In this document: piece after piece, positions 10,399 to 22,600 of the stretch
Layout: each line of letters opens with the position of its first letter
Numbering within the stretch: position 1 is the stretch's first letter
NCBI GenBank assembly: GCA_015832175.1
Contig: WJXW01000016.1
Span: 992,001-1,056,000, forward strand
DNA from: Paraphaeosphaeria minitans
Taxonomy: Eukaryota > Ascomycota > Dothideomycetes > Pleosporales > Didymosphaeriaceae
Direction of reading: 5' to 3'
DNA length: 64,000 nt
The notes under the pieces: model-generated
Databases searched by the model: none
Seen by the model: the letters and a program-made list of their open reading frames with translations, nothing else
Told to the model about the DNA's origin: nothing
Position numbers and translations under genes: made by a program

Positions 10399-12826
10399 TC
10401 ATATCCACGGGAGTCCGTACTTGCCCTCTTTGGTCGCAAAAATTGAGCTCCATAGATCGGTGTTCAAGGCCGATGCCGAGCTCGACCCATTCGCATGTCC
10501 ATTGTTTGAGTCAACCTCCCCATTGAACCTAAATTGCTGTGTGAAGTCCAATGATGTGTAAGGGAATAGCTCCTGCCTGTCCACAGGGAGCTCGTGTCCA
10601 AAATTCAGTTCAGTGGGGTCGACAGTCTGCCGGTGTAAATTGTCGAGTTCAGCAAAATCTTTCCTGATGCGGCGTGCCAGTGCAAGTCCAGGAGCCAAGT
10701 CTGCCAGGATGCTGGTAGCGTCGCCATATACTTCCTCGACGTGCGATAGTGAACGGTCGTCCGAAGCGATGTAGGGCATGTGGCGGAAGCGCAAGGTTGC
10801 CAGTATCAACATAGCACCACTCAGGCAAGATGCCATTGGAAACCGGAAAGAGGTTGGCTGGCTTGCATCGCCTTTGTGGTTCTTGATCCTTTGCACCATG
10901 TCGATAGCAAGATCCCTACACAGGCACGCAACATCGGCGTCGGACCGCAGACTAAGCATCGTTTGACGAAAGAGCAAGAGGCGTAGTTGGTCGAGGCTGT
11001 TTTGCACGATGGTGTGCTGTCGTAGCTGACGGGTCTCGGGAGAGAATTCAGGAGGCAACAATGGGATAGTGGGTAGAATGACATCACTCCAGTGCTTGAT
11101 GCGACCATCAAGAATGAGCGCATTGTCGCTGGCTACCCCGTCTTTCGACATGGTGGCAGCAAAGAACCCATCCCAAACATCTGCTGCCAGACGTCCCCAG
11201 CATACCATACAATTGAGGTACAAGTTCGACGACTGGACGATGTTCAGTTCTGGTAGGGGTCGATCGGGATGGATTTCCTATAAAGTCAGGACGAGACCAA
11301 GAGTGTGTTCTCTATACTAACTTTGTCGTAAAGATATGCAGGTTGCTCGATGTCAATGTCAGATTCGCGGATACTGTACGGCCGACAGCAACTGAGCGAT
11401 ATCCGGCGGTCGAGAAAATATACGGTCCAAAAAATTCGTTGCCGCATGTGGATCTCAAAGGGCGTATACGTTCGCCAGGAGGAGGAGGATTGCTGGTGGA
11501 GTCCTGCCAGGAAGCAGTTTCGACACGCTTGCCCGATGATGCTATAAGCAGCGTTTCCCTTGTCGGCGTACATCAGGTAAACAGCCTGTGGAGATCAGCA
11601 CAAGCAGAACAAGGCCACAGCCAACATACCTCCAAAGCCAGAAACTGTATTAAGCAAAGATCAACTTGGCCGCTCATTTTCCGCTTGCTCACCAACTCAT
11701 CTGCTGCGCGAAACCACTGCCACCCGGGATAGCTGACTTGTAATGTGGAGCTTGCCGTGTCTGTTATCAATCATGGTCAGCATCATTGCTTCGGTGCTCT
11801 ACGCGGAACAAGACAAAGGCCGACCTACCGAATGACGTTGCAATATCTGAACAGGCAAAGACAATGTAATTAAGTGCTAGGAGCGACACATGGTCCGCTT
11901 GGATCGCGGGTGCTGAAAGGAGCTTCTCGCTGTTGATACGGAACTCTAGCTCGTTCACGCACGGAAAATAAGGTGCAATATCTTCAAAGAAAATGTCAAG
12001 ATACCTCTGATACTCGGCTGGGTTCGGGAATGCAAGCGTGTTGTGGCCGACGCGGATGGTCGCTGCAGCATCAGCACTGCTGGCAGGGCTTACTGCTGAG
12101 ATGGAATGCCGAAGCCTCCCCGGGGCGTTCTCGAAGTCAAGGTCTCCTTCGGCCATGGGTGGGAAGGCAGACATGGTTGCTTCCCCAGCTATTTGCATCA
12201 AGAAGTCGGCATGAAGACGATCGCCGGCCGCGGCATCGCGCTCCATGCTGGTGCGAGGCGTGGCGGTCCTGGCACGCTCCAGTATCAGCGAGTCCATCAT
12301 GCTTTCGATGCGGGCCATGCGTGCTTCCATGGACAGGCCCAGCACGCTGGCATCGCTGGCCCGCCGTTCGACGCCTTCGCCTTGCGGCAGTAGACTGCGG
12401 CGAGCCGTCCCAACGACATTGCCGTTATCGGTGGTGTCGGAGGGCGCGTGGACGGGCGTGGGTCGACTCAAGTTCTGCAGAGCTTCGGCGGCCGTCTGGT
12501 CTTCCGAGTAGAAGCAGCGCTTTCCGTTGTCAACGCATCGCTGGCATGGGTTCTCGCCGGAACACTATGACACACGTTAGCCTATGCCTTCATCCACCAT
12601 GTCGCAGAGCACAGACTCAAAGACGACATACCTTGAGTTTGGAGCGCCGACACGACACGCTGTAGCTTCGATTAGAATACGGAACGGTTCGGAATGAGGA
12701 GCGGCTACTTCCCAAGCTCTTGCACAGCCGTTAGCATGCCATCGCCATCGGACATGGGTGAACCTACCTGGACGCGTACTTTGCGCGTACTTTCTTGCGC
12801 TTCGGCGACGAGGTCTCGTCTCCCAT
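10399..12826 (-). CDS. Zn2Cys6 transcription factor with fungal_trans domain
   Basis: Nuclear DNA-binding regulator; targets unknown. My model, in gene order: 12826-12768, 12659-12632, 12564-11829, 11760-11630, 11585-11322 and 11277-10399, all GT-AG and phase-consistent, 698 aa. Seen: a basic nuclear-localisation stretch PKRKKVRAKYAS at residues 8-19; then a zinc cluster CRRSKLKCSGENPCQRC with Cys at 23, 30, 36, 39 and 46; a short amphipathic helix MEARMARIESMMDSLI near 108-123; and a fungal_trans (middle homology) region from about 215 to 500 containing FFEDIAPYFPCVNELEFR, LALNYIVFACSDIA, YSIIGQACRNCFLAGLH and RIFWTVYFLDRRISLSCCRP. The C-tail is low complexity. Oddity: the first of the six zinc ligands falls exactly on the exon 1/2 junction and reads Ser at residue 20; a missed 6-base microexon is possible. 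The N-terminal structure is therefore uncertain, the rest secure. The start lies about 115 bp from a Copia LTR. Confidence 0.85.
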
Positions 12827-12939
12827 TGCGGTACCAGGTGCGTCGCTGCCAGCGCTGGGGAACGACGACTTGGACGAGGTTGGAGCTTGGACCAGCCACT
12901 TCGGAACGGGAAGTCACCTCATCGCGCATCCCTGATAAA

Positions 12940-13069
12940 TGTTGAAGGAACTTCCGGTACAGCCGGAAGGTGCCTAGCGCCCATAGAAGGAGCTAGTCCT
13001 CTATTAATATATACGTTACCCACTAGCTAAATTAATCTATCACTTATACTCTCTACTTTACTTTTAATA
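12940..13069 (+). repeat. Probable 5' LTR of Copia element C0
   Basis: The segment begins TGTTGAAGGAAC and ends TTTTAATA (RIP form of an ACA end). It is followed at once by GGTTATAAGCCTAGCGCT, which resembles the tRNA-primed binding site that follows fungal Copia LTRs. It contains a hairpin (CTTCCGG, five-base loop, CCGGAAG) at 12951-12969. The composition changes inside it, from balanced on the left to AT-rich on the right. The 3' partner is outside the window, so the borders are inferred. Confidence 0.5.
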
Positions 13070-13299
13070 GGTTATAAGCCTAGCGCTCCTACTACTAATA
13101 CTCTATTATTGCAATTACCTATAGTAATAGATTTCTTTTATAGATCCTATACTATCGTAATACCTTTTAAGGCCACTACCGCTGCGTTCTAAGATCCTAA
13201 TAAAAAGGACACCTCGCACTATACTAGCTGTAACCTTTATAGGCTGTAATACACTTATAGTAACTATAACTACTATTATAACTACTAGCTATTACTATT

Positions 13300-14790
13300 A
13301 TAACATCGTCTTTTAGTTTTAAGCTAGATCTATTATTACTACTATAATTAAACGCCTATAGTAATAATTTCTTAGAGTACTAATTAGCCTAGATAATTAT
13401 ATTTTAATATATAGGCCTCTAGCCTATTATCTTAAAAAAGAAACTATACCTAACACTACTAGCTAACGCTAACTTTATAGCCCTAATTATCTATAGTAAA
13501 ACTGTTAAGATATAGGAAACTAATAATAATAAAATAATAGTAATAATTCTATTATTAATATATAATAACCTTACTATAGTAGTAGTAAACTATAAAACTT
13601 TACTATAGGTATAAGAATACCTAACAAATAGATTTAATTTAAATACTAGTAATTTATTAATCCTCCTCTTTTGTAGTCTAACTAACCTTTACTACTATAA
13701 TAGAGATAACCTTTAGAGCTACCTTAATAAGTTTTATACCTATTAGACAAGAATGTCTAAAAGAACTATAGTATCTACCTAACCTATTACTATTACTATA
13801 AAAACTATATTTAAAAGTAATAAAGTTAAAGGTTTCTTTTTTCTTATAACCCTTTTAGAGCTTATAAATAATATCATTAATAATCTAGCCATCTATAGTA
13901 TTATAGTATTCTAGGACATTAAACCTAAAATCCTAGATATATTAGAGAAGTTTTCTCTTTATACTGCTAACTCTAGTAACACCGCCTATACTGCCTAGAC
14001 CTAAATAGTATACACTAGATTAAAACTACTACTTATTAAGTGCACCTAGTGCTAAAAACATAATATAATATTTATTAGTTATATATATACTAACTGTAAC
14101 TAACTAAGAAAGCATAAGGATAAATAGAAGAAGATCTAAGTATAGGCACATATAAAAGTAAAGTAGACTAGACAAATAATAGATAGATATAGAACAAAGT
14201 ATTAGAAAGCTAATAAAGCTATTATTATTAGTAATAATAATAATAATAATAGTAACACTAATATTAACGACTTTATCGCTAACGCTGTACTAGTTATTAA
14301 TATATATAGAAAATAGTCTTATAATAAAGTAAGTGCCTAAGCTATGTCCCTCTCTTATCTATTAATATCTACCCTAGTCTAGTTATTTAATACTAGCGCT
14401 TCGCGTTATATATCTAGGTATATAGATAACTTCTTAAGCATATTACTAGGTTCTAGGATAATTACTATTACTAGAGGTATATATTTCCCTATTTAGGGTG
14501 TTAGAATAATTAGACTATAATGTTGTCTTTCTAATAGTTTAACTAAGATTACTAAACTTATAAACGCTCTATATTGTAGTAAATTATTTACTATAAGGCT
14601 TTTCTTATAGAGCTACGTCTAAGCGAGATTTAACCTATAGGCCTTAAAAAATAATCTTTACCTCCTTTAGGGTAATAACTACGTTCTATAGGCGTATTAT
14701 ACTAACAGAGTTGTCTAAATACAAACTGATAATAAAACTAAACCTATTACTACACTAGATAAACAGAATAGTAATATAATAATTACACCT
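13300..14790 (+). pseudogene. Copia gag and protease remnant (C0)
   Basis: Reading through stops, the + strand shows a Copia gag with YLTNRFNLNTSNLL followed by SLTNLYYYNRDNLQSYLNKF (13,590-13,740 region; the UBN2-type gag domain), a basic linker, and then a retropepsin start FNTSASRYIS near 14,385-14,420, where the catalytic DTGAS has become NTSAS. Downstream ITKLINALYCSKL and KNNLYLL match the segment after the Copia protease. Stops sit at expected Gln/Trp positions. Dead gene. Confidence 0.7.
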
Positions 14791-14792
14791 AT

Positions 14793-15030
14793 TATAGGTT
14801 TGGTTTAATCTGTAATTAAGTATTTAAGAGTTAATAGTATACTATTATGCAAAGGGTAAGAAGTAGGTTTAATTAATTATATCTTATCTATTATATAAAG
14901 GGGCACTAAGGGCCTTATAAAGTCTCTGCCTCTTAGCGCTAACCTAAGTAGTAGGTCCTTATACGGGTCTCTATAGGTAGGTAGGGCCCTATTTTACTTA
15001 GTACTCCTTATATAATAAACTATATAGACA
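14793..15030 (-). repeat. 238-bp Copia LTR (3' LTR of C1)
   Basis: Read on the minus strand it begins TGTCTATATAG and ends in a RIP form of CCAAACCAACA. It is the short form of this LTR, without the 74-bp internal duplication seen in C3. It aligns along its length with the LTRs at 25498-25735, 51236-51473 and 58109-58346. Confidence 0.85.
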
Positions 15031-16691
15031 CTAGTAACTTTTCTTTTATATAATAGCTTATATCTATTATACACTTCTCTTTCCTATTCTTTTCTATCTA
15101 TATAGTTGGCCTTCCCCTATTAGAATAGGTTATAAGGTAGGTGTAGTGTCACTATATAGTAAAAATCCTATTTGCATCTACTCTTATACAAATAGGCAGT
15201 AATAGCTAACCTACTTAGTTTTTACCCTACCCCTTTATATAGTAGCAGAGCTATATTGTATAATAAGGCTCTTTTTAGGCATATATCTTATACGTAAATA
15301 GAAGGTAGGGTGTTAAGTAATATAATGCTTAGCGCTAGGTCTTAGTAAGTAAGTATAAAAGAATATTTCCTAGTTATGTAATAAAAGTATGTAGTAGAAG
15401 TAAGATATAAGGTAGTTTTCTATACTTTTTCTTTATTACTCTATTAGTCTTATTTATCTTCCTCCTCTTTTATATAATAGTCTTTATCCTCTAGCTCTCC
15501 TTTAAAGTTAAGGATATATACTTAAATATTTATAGTAGAGGGTTTATGTTTATAGAAGTTAGCGTATAATAATATATATTACCTTCTAGCTCACTAAGTA
15601 TCCCTTAGTAGATAGTTAGTAGACTAGCATCCTTCTTTATAGTATATAAAGTATTTCTACTTTATATAAGAGCTTAAACTTCTAAAGTTACCTCTTCTTT
15701 TTAGTTTAAAGGTTAATCTACCTCTAGAGGGGCTAGATTCTCTCGTGCGATTAGAATTATTATATTATTAATTAGTGTAGTACACCTAGTTACTATTTTA
15801 GAAAAACTATAACTTTGTCCTATCTTTAGTAACTTAGAGTAACGCACAAAAGTTACTAAGTAAGCCTTCTACTATATTTTTAAGGTTAAATATAGCTTAT
15901 TTAAGGTTAGGATAGCTACAGTATACTTATATAATAGTAGTGTATAGTTATAGTTCACTACTAAAGCCTTATCTAAGAGCCTTTTAGGCTAAGGTAAGCT
16001 TATTAATTATTACTTCTAGAGCCTTATATAATATAGCGGCTAGATTATCCCTTTTATAGCGTGTAAAGGTAAAAGTAGTCTAGTCTATCTAGTACTAATT
16101 ATAATTAACACTAGTGTTAAAGTGCCTATTTAGTCTATTATATAATTTATCCTATAGAAGTCCTAGTCTAATATTATAAAGGTAAAAGGTGCTTACACAG
16201 TTAAAAAGGATTCCTAGAAAGATATTTATATACTAGTTCTATAGTATACCTAGCCTATAGTATAGTTTTCTAAAGATTTTTACCTTATCTACTATGATAT
16301 TATATAGCCTACTAGTATAGTTATTCTCTTTACTCTAAGCCTTATAAAAGAGGATAATCTTGTCTAGCTAAATAGAAGCATAATGTCTTAGTTATTAAGG
16401 AGACTAGGAGTGTCTAGCCTCTTTATATAATATAGTTTATTAAACAAAAGCAGTTTAGGTTTTAGGCTGCTACTACTAGTGTAGCTCTATATATAGTGTT
16501 TCTATCCTTATATATAGAGGGATAGGCCCTAGCTGTGCTTTATATATATATATATTACTTATAGATAGTGTAGGTTATATTATTAGGATTGTGTAAAGTA
16601 GTTTAGGTTACAGTTATAGTATTATTATGTAAAGAGTCTATAGCTTATAGTTAAGCTATAATAGTCTAAAGAGTTTCTTTATATAAGTGTC
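14793..16691 (-). mobile_element. Copia derivative C1, truncated, pol-less
   Basis: Minus-strand copy of the Copia family whose full-length member is C4. Its 3' LTR is at 14793-15030. The inner part (15031-16691) joins the terminal leader directly to gag near 15,360-15,385, lacking pol; the same junction is seen in C2 and C3. The copy is cut at 16691 by Gypsy element G1, and its remaining part (5' LTR and leader) should lie beyond the window. RIP-degraded. Confidence 0.75.
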
Positions 16692-17103
16692 TGTTAAGAT
16701 CCGAAGGCTAGGCCTCCTGGAATCTTTATATATATCTACATTCATTATTTGAGTGGCACAGCACAAAAGGTTACGTAACCTAATTAGTGTGATTAGAGCG
16801 CCAACATAACTAATTAGACTAAGCACTTAACATACTAAGTAACTAATTAGTGCTTAATTAGTTTAATTAGAGCGATTAGTCCACTAATCGCTTAAAGTAT
16901 ATAGGAACGCGAGGATAGGATCTCTATACTTATATTTAATCTATTTATTAATCTATCGTTTAGATTCTAGTAGACCAAATTGTTAACTTATTACACTTTA
17001 TTAAAATACTAACGTATTAATAAGACTTTCTATTTTCTATAAGTACTCCTGCCTAAGAACTAACCTTAACTTTTTAGGACTAGCTATCCTCTTAGATTTA
17101 ATA
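16692..17103 (+). repeat. 5' LTR of Gypsy G1 (type A U3)
   Basis: 412-bp LTR, TGTTAAGATCC to AGATTTAATA. U3 is of type A, the same as in G3. The shared TATA-R-U5 core starts at AGTATATAGG. The leader after it (TCCTAAACACTTTTAATATAAG) matches that of G3 and G6. The left flank is Copia C1, so G1 is inserted in C1. Confidence 0.9.
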
Positions 17104-18598
17104 TCCTAAACACTTTTAATATAAGTACTTTACAAACTTCTACCTCTTTTATAGCTTTAGGTGCTACTAAGATTACTCTTATAAAGGATAGTAGTAAGGC
17201 GCATAAACCTAATCTCTACTTTAGTAAATAATCTTAAACTAACGTCTAGATTCTCTAGTTAGACCTCTATTTCTTTAACTTAGATAAACTCCTTAAAGAC
17301 AAAAAGAAAGTTATCTTCGTAGCAATATATATGCGAGGAGATATAGGATTATAGATCTATCTTTACTTTTAAAAATACCTAGGAATAAACTATAATACTA
17401 ATAACAATAATTACGTAAATAAGTACGCTAATATAGTTAACATTATTAAGAATTATAATAACTTTAAGAAATGCCTTAGACAACTCTTTAGAATTACTAA
17501 TAAAGACTCTATTACAAAAGTAAAGATTTAGACTATAACTTAGAAATAATTAGTAGCTACGTATATAGCTAAGTTTTGTAGATACACTATATAACTTAAC
17601 TAGGATAATAAATCTCTTTAGAATATATATAAACAAGGACTTAAATAGAAACTACGTAAGAAACTCCTATATAGTAGTGCGCAAATTACTAACTTTAAAG
17701 AACTATATAAAGAAACTATTAGGATTAATAAAGAATAGTTTTTATTCTAATAAGATCTCTACTAAAACTCTAGGGTAATAAGCTTTAGATAACTAGTAAA
17801 AGTAGTTTATAAAAACTCTATTAGAATTGTCTAAAAGCAATAGCTAAGGAACTACTAGAGATATAAACTAATAGAAGATGTCTAGTTTAACTATATAGGT
17901 AAAGGAAAAAGAAGAAGGATAGGCCCTAAATAGCCTAATAAATGCGTCTCTAATAGAAGTTAATAACTAATAACTAAGACTTGTAAATGCTTTATATATA
18001 GCAAATTAGGCTATATAGCTAGGAACTATAGATTAAAGAATAAAGTCTATTAAACTAAGTTAAATGTACTAACTATTAAGGACTAAGAACTTAATAAGGA
18101 ATAGGAAGTTATTATAACACTATTTAGTTACTAATATATTACACTAGAGTAAAGTAAGTAATTAGATTTACTTAACTTATAATTATATAAAGATCTAAAA
18201 GACAACTCTAACATATACTATAACGTAGAAGACGTAGAAAAGATACTAAAATCTCCTACTTCTTACTTATAAAGTAGGCAGAAAGAAGACAACCTTATGT
18301 TACCTAAGTATAAACTAAATGTTTAGGACTATATAGAACCCTACTAGGTACTAAAAGGGATACGACCTTATAAAAATAAGGAATTAGACTACGTACTAAA
18401 GTACTACCTAGACTACCAAAATCCTACACACTAATTCTATATGTGAACGTATTATAAAGAACTAATATGTGTATAACACAAGGCGGAGAAAGAGGAGAAT
18501 AAGAAATAATCTAGAAGAAAACTACGCTATAGATAAATATAGATAGACTGCCCTATTACAGCTTATAACAAACACCTCTAGAATAAATAATAAGTAAA
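16692..18598 (+). mobile_element. Gypsy G1, piece 1: LTR, leader and gag
   Basis: First piece of the host Gypsy element that carries most of the other insertions. It holds the 5' LTR and a gag pseudogene reading on the + strand, including a CCHC knuckle remnant (K-C-F-x-x-S-K-L-G) near 17,978-18,020. It is interrupted at 18598 by G2; the 5 bases GTAAA (18594-18598) are the target site. It continues at 25263. Confidence 0.85.
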
Positions 18599-19028
18599 TG
18601 TTAAATCCAAGAGGGTAGCTAGTCCTAAAGGGTTAAGGTTGGTTCTTAGGCAGGAGTACTTACAGAAGGTAGAAGGTCTTATTAATACAATAGTATCTTG
18701 CGAAGTGTAATAAGTTAATAATTTAGTCTACTAGAATCTAAATAATAGATTAATAAATAGATTAAACACAAGTATAGAGAGTCTATCCTCGCGTTCCTAT
18801 ATACTAAGCAAAGTCTACTTTGTAGGGAGCGCTCTATAGAGAGCGCTCTATATAGAGCAGTTATGTATGTTATGCTCTATATAGAGCAATTAAGCACTCT
18901 ATAGAGAGTAGTTACGTAACTTCTTTATTTAAGGCGTAGCTAGCATTAAGTCCCCGCTTAATTCTTACTACGCGCCTACTAAGTATAAAACTAGCTTCTT
19001 ACTATTATATAGATTTTAGATTCTAACA
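18599..19028 (-). repeat. 3' LTR of Gypsy G2 (type B U3)
   Basis: 430 bp. On the plus strand it starts TGTTAAATCC, the complement of the U5 end, and ends GATTCTAACA. U3 holds the tandem palindromic GAGCGCTCTATA units at about 18,826-18,915. Confidence 0.92.
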
Positions 19029-19138
19029 TTATCCCCTCTCTTTTACAGATTTGTCTTAAATTACATATTTAGATCTTAGCTATTGTTACATAAGCCGTTC
19101 TACTAACCCTACTTACTATAAGTACGTCTATTAGTATT

Positions 19139-19618
19139 ATGCCTAGTAACTCTACTATTTAAAAATATTAATTGTATTATAAGATCTAAGAAGCTAATAT
19201 TATTGTAAAGAGCCTTTATATTAATTACAGTTTTAAAGGTTCTATTTACTACGTTATACTAGATTTAGGTTTAAAGTGTTCTAAATATATTCGCCTAGAT
19301 TATCTGTGTGTAAACATAAGCTAGTTATCGCTAGATAAGACTTATAAGGAGTATAAGAAGAAGGTTAAAGAAGATAAAAAGGCGTTGTCTCTTCTAATAG
19401 TATAGTTGTTACAAAATAAGAAGATACTAGCTTAGGCTAAAGAGTGTGCTTATAAGAAGACGTTATGTCTAGCTGTAGAAATAACTATAGATAGTAAGAA
19501 CGTAAATGTAAATACTGTTAATTATCCTACTACTGTAGTGACTGTTAGTTACTCTGTAGTAATGTAGTTAACGCTTAATATAGGGGATACCATAGCGTTA
19601 GTACCGCAATCCTCCTAG
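19139..19618 (+). pseudogene. Antisense accessory ORF of Gypsy G2 (Cys-rich, coiled-coil)
   Basis: On the strand opposite to the element's gag-pol there is a frame that starts ATG at 19139, ends TAG at 19618 (159 codons) and is interrupted only by TAA or TAG where Gln is plausible. It reads VILDLGLKCSKYIRLDYLC near 19,250-19,310, a C-x10-C pattern, then a charged coiled-coil region rich in Lys/Glu (KTYKEYKKKVKEDKKAL). Proteins of this layout, with a Cys-rich CxxC-like element before a coiled coil, are frequent hypothetical proteins in fungal genomes (from memory, not searched). It lies between the chromodomain end and the 3' LTR. Function unknown. Confidence 0.6.
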
Positions 19619-19619
19619 G

Positions 19620-22600
19620 TATATTTATATTTCTAGTAGAATTCCTTAATTTTTTACTAATAGTTTCCTAGATTAGTTTTTAGTTCCTAAGTGTTTTCGC
19701 TATATAGGTAACCTTTCTATTTAATAAGATACGTGTTGTTATACTAATTATATTCTAGAATTCTTTTAACCTTAAATTTATTTTCTTCCTTAGTCTAGTG
19801 GTAGAAGGTGGTTTTAACTAGTGTATTAGGGTCTGCTAGTTCTAGTAGTAATATGTGGAATACTAGGTGTATCTTTGCATCTGGCGGTAGTTCTAACCTA
19901 TAGTTTACTAGTAATATTTGCTTAGAAATGTAAAATAGTCTAACCTTAATGTAATCTAGTTTCTTGTGTTTTTTTTTCTAAGTTTAAAAGTTCTTTATAA
20001 GCAGATATGCTTTATCCCCCTTCTTTAGCTAAGGTGCTATTTTTCGTTTTCTATTTTAATATAAAATTAATTACTACTAAGCTTTCTTAAGATTCTCTTA
20101 GAGTTATTAGTGTATTTTCTTTATATTTTTTACTATATCTATAGCTTCTTTTGCTTTAATTATTGTAGGAAATTGTTAATTAAAGAGATGTAGGTGTCTT
20201 CTATAGTTTATATAGAATAGTGTATGTCCTAATACTACTAATACTTTGTTATTATAGGCTAACTGTGCTATAGGTAGTAATAAAACTTAGTTATTCTTCT
20301 AACTGTTACAGTAGATGCGTAGGTACGTTTCTATAGTTTAGTTCGTACGTTCTGTCTATCTGTCTATTTATAGATAGTAAGCTATTAATAGCTTTTGTTT
20401 TGTTCTAAGTAGTGCTATAAGCGTTATTTAGTAATTTAACGTAAAGAGCTTGTCTCTATTGCTAATAATTATTTTTAGGATTCTGTAGTATCTAATTAGT
20501 TAGTCTAGGATAAGAAAAGCGAGTTCTTTTACTGTTATTCTTTTAAGACATAGAATAAGCTTAATATACTTAGTTAGTTAATAGACTATTACTAGTATAC
20601 TATTGTATTTAATTCCTGTTATTAAATCCTTAGAGTTTAGAATTCCTGTAACAAAATCCATAGCGATGTCTTTCTATAGTGCTGTTAGTATTCTAATTAC
20701 TTACATCTCTCTATATTTAAGATATATACTATATTTGTTTCTCTAGTATTCTATACATTTATAGATATAAGTTATTATAGCTTCCTTAATTCCTTTAAAG
20801 GTGTAATTCCTTTAGATAAGTTCTATTATCTTTATAATGCCTAGGTGTCTATACATAGGGTTATTATAGTATTGTTAAATAATCTTAGTTTATAGATATT
20901 CTAGAACTTCTTAGTTAATTACTAAAAGTTAATTTAGTTCTACTATTAGCTCTAAAGATCTATCTTTGGCTTTGCGAAGGATTACGAAGAAAGTTTTTAC
21001 TTTTTCTCCTACTAGATTACTTTATTAGCTAAGAGCGTCTGCTCTACCATTTTCTTTCCTAGCTATATAGATAATTTTAAACTTATACTACCTTATAGTT
21101 TATAACTATCTTTGTTATTATGGCGTAAGTTCTTTTGTCGTCGTGAACCTTAGAAGGTTCTTATAATCTATATAGATTTCTAGCGTTAAGTAACTAAGCG
21201 TATAAATCCTCTAGTGCTTTAAGGCTTTAATAATAGCGTAGAGTTCTTTATTATATACGTTGTATTATATTTTGGCGTTATTAAATTTGCATAAGTAATA
21301 GGCAATTAGGTGCTATTTACTATTATATTTTTATTTAGCGTAGGCGCCTAGCGTAAGATTGCTAGTGTTTATTTTAAAGCGTAGTAGTTTATTACTTCTA
21401 AAATAAACAAGGATAGGTTCTATAATACATACTGTCTTAAGGAGTTAGAATAACATTCTACACTTATTTATCTATTTAAAGGGTACGTCCTTCTTTATAA
21501 AATTTATTAAAGGTATTGTAACCTTTACGTAATCTTGGATAAATTATTAATTAAATCTATAGAATTCTAAGAATTCTTAGATATTCTTAGCTGTCTTTAG
21601 TATTAGCTAGTTCTTAATATATTTAACTTTATTTAGTGCCATCTTAATTCCTTCTATAGTAATAATGTGTCCTAGGAATTTAAGTTATTTAACGTTAAAC
21701 TTACATTTCTTAAGTTTAATACAAAGGTATACTTTGTCTAGTGCTTCTAGTACTATTTATATATGCTTGGTGTGGTCTAATTTGTTTTTAGAAAAGACAA
21801 GAATATTGTCTATATACGCGATAACGAATATGGCTAGATATTCGCAGAGTACGTTATTAATAAGTGCTATAAAAGCTACTAGTGCGTTTATAAGTCTAAA
21901 AGGCATAACTTTATACTTAAATAGTCTATAGCGTAATTAAAACACTATTTTCTATTCTTCACCTTTCTTAATTTATATAAGGTAGTAACCGTCTTTTAGA
22001 TCTATTATTGTGAATATCTTAGCTTAAGATAGTTAATCTCGTAGCTCTATAATATTTAGTAGTAGATATTAGTTCTTTATTATTATGTCGTTAAGTTATT
22101 AGTAGTTAACGTATAGTCTGTCTAATCTATCCTTTTTCTTAATAAACATAAAAGGGCTTACTGCTAGTAACTTTAATAGTTATATATATCCTTTTTTAAG
22201 GTTTATCTTAATAAAATTACGTTATTTAAGGAGTTCTTCTCCTATCTTACTATATAGTGGTCTAAAGGGTGGCATCTTCCCTTCTTCTAGGTCTATTGTA
22301 AGATCCTAGGGTTAATATTTAAGTAGGTTTACTTTTCCTTCCTTTTCTATAAATATATATATCTATTTCCTATACTCTCTTAGTAAGGTAAGGGGTATAC
22401 TATTGTCCTCCTTCTCGCGCTTTTTAATCTAGTGGTTCTTACTAGCGTTTACTAAGGTGTGCTTCTGTTTTTTAACTATCTATTATAGTATTATATTATT
22501 AATAACTCCCTTATCTACTATTATTTTTAGTTAATGGGTAGGCTTTACTTATAATACACAATTACAGCGTTTAAATAATATTTTCTTTATACCCTAGTTA

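Larger units (their letters stand above)
12940..14792 (+). mobile_element. Copia element C0, 5' part (outermost of the nest)
   Basis: RIP-degraded Ty1/Copia element of a family unlike the other Copia copies here. It holds the putative LTR and primer site, then a gag and the start of pol reading on the + strand. It stops abruptly at 14793, where the LTR of C1 begins, so C1 is inserted in it. The rest of C0 is expected to the right of the window. All frames carry many TAG/TAA stops. Confidence 0.75.

Noticed and set aside
21665..21931. 88-codon plus ORF in the AT-rich block
   Set aside because: Antisense shadow of the reverse transcriptase of G2; a near-copy at 31823-32053 is likewise antisense to the RT of G3.
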